From contig NC_089736.1 in assembly GCF_035083965.1 (NCBI RefSeq), forward strand, positions 4,095,501 to 4,159,500: DNA of 64,000 bases. Reading direction: 5' to 3'. A program made the translations under genes and the position numbers. Source of the stretch: Branchiostoma lanceolatum. Lineage: Eukaryota > Chordata > Leptocardii > Amphioxiformes > Branchiostomatidae. The notes beneath the pieces were generated by a model. The model was given only the letters and a program-made list of their open reading frames with translations, did not search any database and had not been told where the DNA came from. Shown piece by piece: positions 59,217 to 64,000 of the stretch (positions are counted from its first letter, which is position 1; each line of letters opens with the position of its first letter).

Positions 59217-61532
59217 GGCTGAAGTAAAAGATTTAAAAAAAATGGGTTTCAGATTTTATACTCACCGATGGCGCAAATACTTGGCATATTTTATCTTTTC
59301 TTCGGAAAGAAGAAGAACTTTATTGCGCGACAATTGTAAGTGGTACAATGTATGGCAACTTACGCACATGAGAGTTGAACTATTGCTAATTGTTGACAAT
59401 TATAGAGAACTAATCTAATCTATGACTACTAGTAAAAATGTTCATTAGAATAATGTACATGCTAACGCTCTAGAATACAGTATGATAGTTCGTTACTTAC
59501 GTCACCCGAACACACTATTTCACAGCTGTTCTTAATTTCACTTTCTTGTTACTCCTGCCAATATTTCCTTTCCGTGTCGCTAACCAGCCTGTCAGCCTCT
59601 ATAGTACAGTCTGGCCTGTGTCCACCAGACACGCTGTTATAACTCACCCACACGTCCACTTTCTGTCAGTACACATATTAGGGCCTGACCCGACCGGCGC
59701 TATTTCTGGACATGGTGTGCCAGCTAAACGAGGTTCCGGTCGTTTTGTCGTGCAAGTATTAACAGCCGAAACGTGGCACGTATTCTAACCAGAATACCGT
59801 ATCCCCCCAGTGTAACGTTACTATTTGTCTTCTCAACAGTTTACCAAGATGATGGTATCTATGATAATCTATGTGTCGTATTCTTTTGGCAAGGCGCTAA
59901 CATCAACATTCGACTCAGAGTACCGGTACCGAACACTGCCTATCGACTCGTCTCGTGCAGTGTATGTCCACTGAATACTGCGACAACTAGAGAGGTTTAA
60001 CTTCTGCACAGTGGAAGATCTAAAGTCTAATGAACATTGCAGGCAAGGGTAAACGGCTGACAACACCAATAAACGCCCACAATTGTGATAAAAGAGAAAA
60101 CACGGAAACTCACCTCGTTGTCGCCCTGGTCCAAACACTTATAGCCCTTACACCCACTGGTAGCTGAACATACATGCATGCATTTCAACCGGGAGGATTC
60201 GTTTCTGTCAGGGTAGGAGAGTGCTGATGCAGGCGGTACATGTTATATGACCAAGAATAAACCATTGCATGCGCTGGTAGTTAGAGTTGTTTAATATATG
60301 TAGCGCCCCCACTTACAGCTGCAGGTGCAGTGGTGTTGCGTGGGGGAATTCAGACAAGTGTACAACTAAACTTGAATGGAATCCAACAGTTGAAACAGCT
60401 GTCCTGTCTCAGGTAATTTTGCTGAATATATATATACGTACAAGACAAGCTAAGTTTGTAGATTTCCTTTTAACATCTTGATTACAGTGTACCACCCAGT
60501 GATGAGCGTCGGAATGAAAAGTTAGTCCATCTGCCTCCATGCCTGAGTATCTCGCTGGACTTGCGGCATCTTTTTAATTCTATGCTTTGTGTTTTTATTG
60601 TCTTTGAGTCATACTTGCAATTGTACATTTACTTGTGCATGATATTCCCATCATAAAGTCACGGGTAACACAAATCTAATTCAGGTCGCAGCGAGGTCGC
60701 CAACGTGCCGCAGTCCAGAGTGAGATACCCGCATAACGGATCATCCCGTCCCACACACGTATTGAGACAGTTACCAGACACAGGACTACCTTTAGATGCC
60801 AGAGGCCGAGACAAATATAGACATGTAGGGAGGACAGCTGGTCTTCGAGTCTGAGCAGCCCGAGCGACTGTCATAATATTTACCGTCCACCTCAGGCATT
60901 CGGGATCAATTTACGTCTCACGGGAGAGCCTTCTAGCGAGCTGTAGAACAACTGCAGTATTTTCTAATCGTCAAGCAAATGTGTGACTCAGGTCTCTTTT
61001 TTGTGGACAAAAAAGAATATTTACCAAAAAAGAATATGTACCATTCAGGATATGAATCAACCCCAAAATGCACATATTTTAGTACCGATAGTTGAACAAA
61101 GTCATTGTCTTCCTTGTTATAGTTTTAGCCATCTAACGTTAAATCAATGCATTGAAGATCATTGAAGACGTCATTGAAGGGCATTGAAAGAAAGTTGAAG
61201 TTGAAAATGCACTGTTCAGTGAAACGTTGATCAGCCTGATATATGTTGACGTTGTAGCTTATAGGATTTGGATCTACCATAGTATGCCAGCCACATCTTC
61301 TTCTTCCTCCTTTTTTTTCAAATTTACCCGCTTGCTCCAAAGCTGATACTGTACAATGTATTTAGAAACATTGAAACCCCCTCGGTGAAAATGGACTGTT
61401 CCGTCTTGCTGTGCACCTTGGGAAACCGGAAGTTAACGTGGACATCGTCTGGAAATATTCGTCTGTTAGCAACAACTCGTTTTATCGTTATTGCAGTCGT
61501 TATAAAACAGCCAAGTTAATTCTGGGATCACC
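59217..61532. promoter_or_regulatory. Head-to-head intergenic region, SETD4 / UBA5
   Basis: 2.3 kb without a supportable exon, containing both 5' flanks. An imperfect hairpin (AGCGCCCCCAC ... GCGTGGGGG) lies near 60303-60347. Confidence 0.4.
61425..61433 (+). promoter_or_regulatory. ETS/GABP-type site upstream of UBA5
   Basis: ACCGGAAGT is a consensus ETS-family (GABP) site 100 bases before the UBA5 start codon, a common feature of housekeeping promoters. Binding is inferred. Confidence 0.45.

Positions 61533-64000
<2,468 letters not shown>

Noticed and set aside
61501-61507. TATAAAA as UBA5 TATA box
   Set aside because: It is only 32 bases before the start codon, leaving almost no 5' UTR; the ETS-type site fits a TATA-less promoter better.

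Overview
The window looks like chordate nuclear DNA, most likely amphioxus (Branchiostoma). Genes are intron-rich with GT-AG introns. Four genes are clear one-to-one orthologues of human NT5C3A, CASD1, SETD4 and UBA5. The other genes are innate-immunity types (LRR receptors with TIR domains, a TNF-family ligand) of the sort expanded in amphioxus. Short foldback transposons are common. The species is inferred from gene content and was not tested. Gene models were built by hand from splice sites, phase and homology. Every complete model sums to a whole number of codons.

Left third (1-18.3 kb), an immune-type cluster. A nine-exon gene (1854-4755, +) encodes a type II membrane TNF-superfamily ligand whose stalk carries a coiled coil, a furin-type site, an LDL-receptor class A domain and an EGF domain. 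Next come four short LRR receptors in alternating orientation. Two of them (6798-9092 and 14298-16036, both +) have the order LRR - transmembrane - fibronectin III-like - TIR, which puts an FN3-like domain on the cytoplasmic side between membrane and TIR. The other two (10794-11591 and 17404-18255, both -) are single-exon LRR-transmembrane proteins with short tails and no TIR. Two perfect kappaB-type decamers lie between the second and third receptors.

Middle (18.3-28.9 kb), sparse. It holds a head-to-head pair of unrecognised two-exon genes (23105-24048 - and 25454-26416 +). Both begin Met-Gly-Gln in an N-myristoylation context and share exon structure and a weak motif.

Right half (28.9-64 kb), housekeeping genes in two head-to-head pairs: NT5C3 (-) with CASD1 (+), and SETD4 (-) with UBA5 (+, running off the right edge). 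NT5C3 carries two separate tandem exon duplications, each with equal exon length and equal phase. One covers the catalytic HAD motif I and one covers the cap region, so one gene could make up to four enzyme forms. CASD1 uses CMP-activated sialic acid and NT5C3 hydrolyses CMP, so their shared promoter region may link them in nucleotide-sugar metabolism.

Mobile DNA: two foldback elements and two 24-25 bp palindromes, all with exact 8-bp target duplications (hAT-like); a 2-kb TIR element and a composite foldback in one NT5C3 intron; other MITE-like repeats; and a candidate hammerhead-ribozyme core, typical of Penelope-like retroelements, in a CASD1 intron. No rRNA gene, convincing tRNA gene or CRISPR array was seen.
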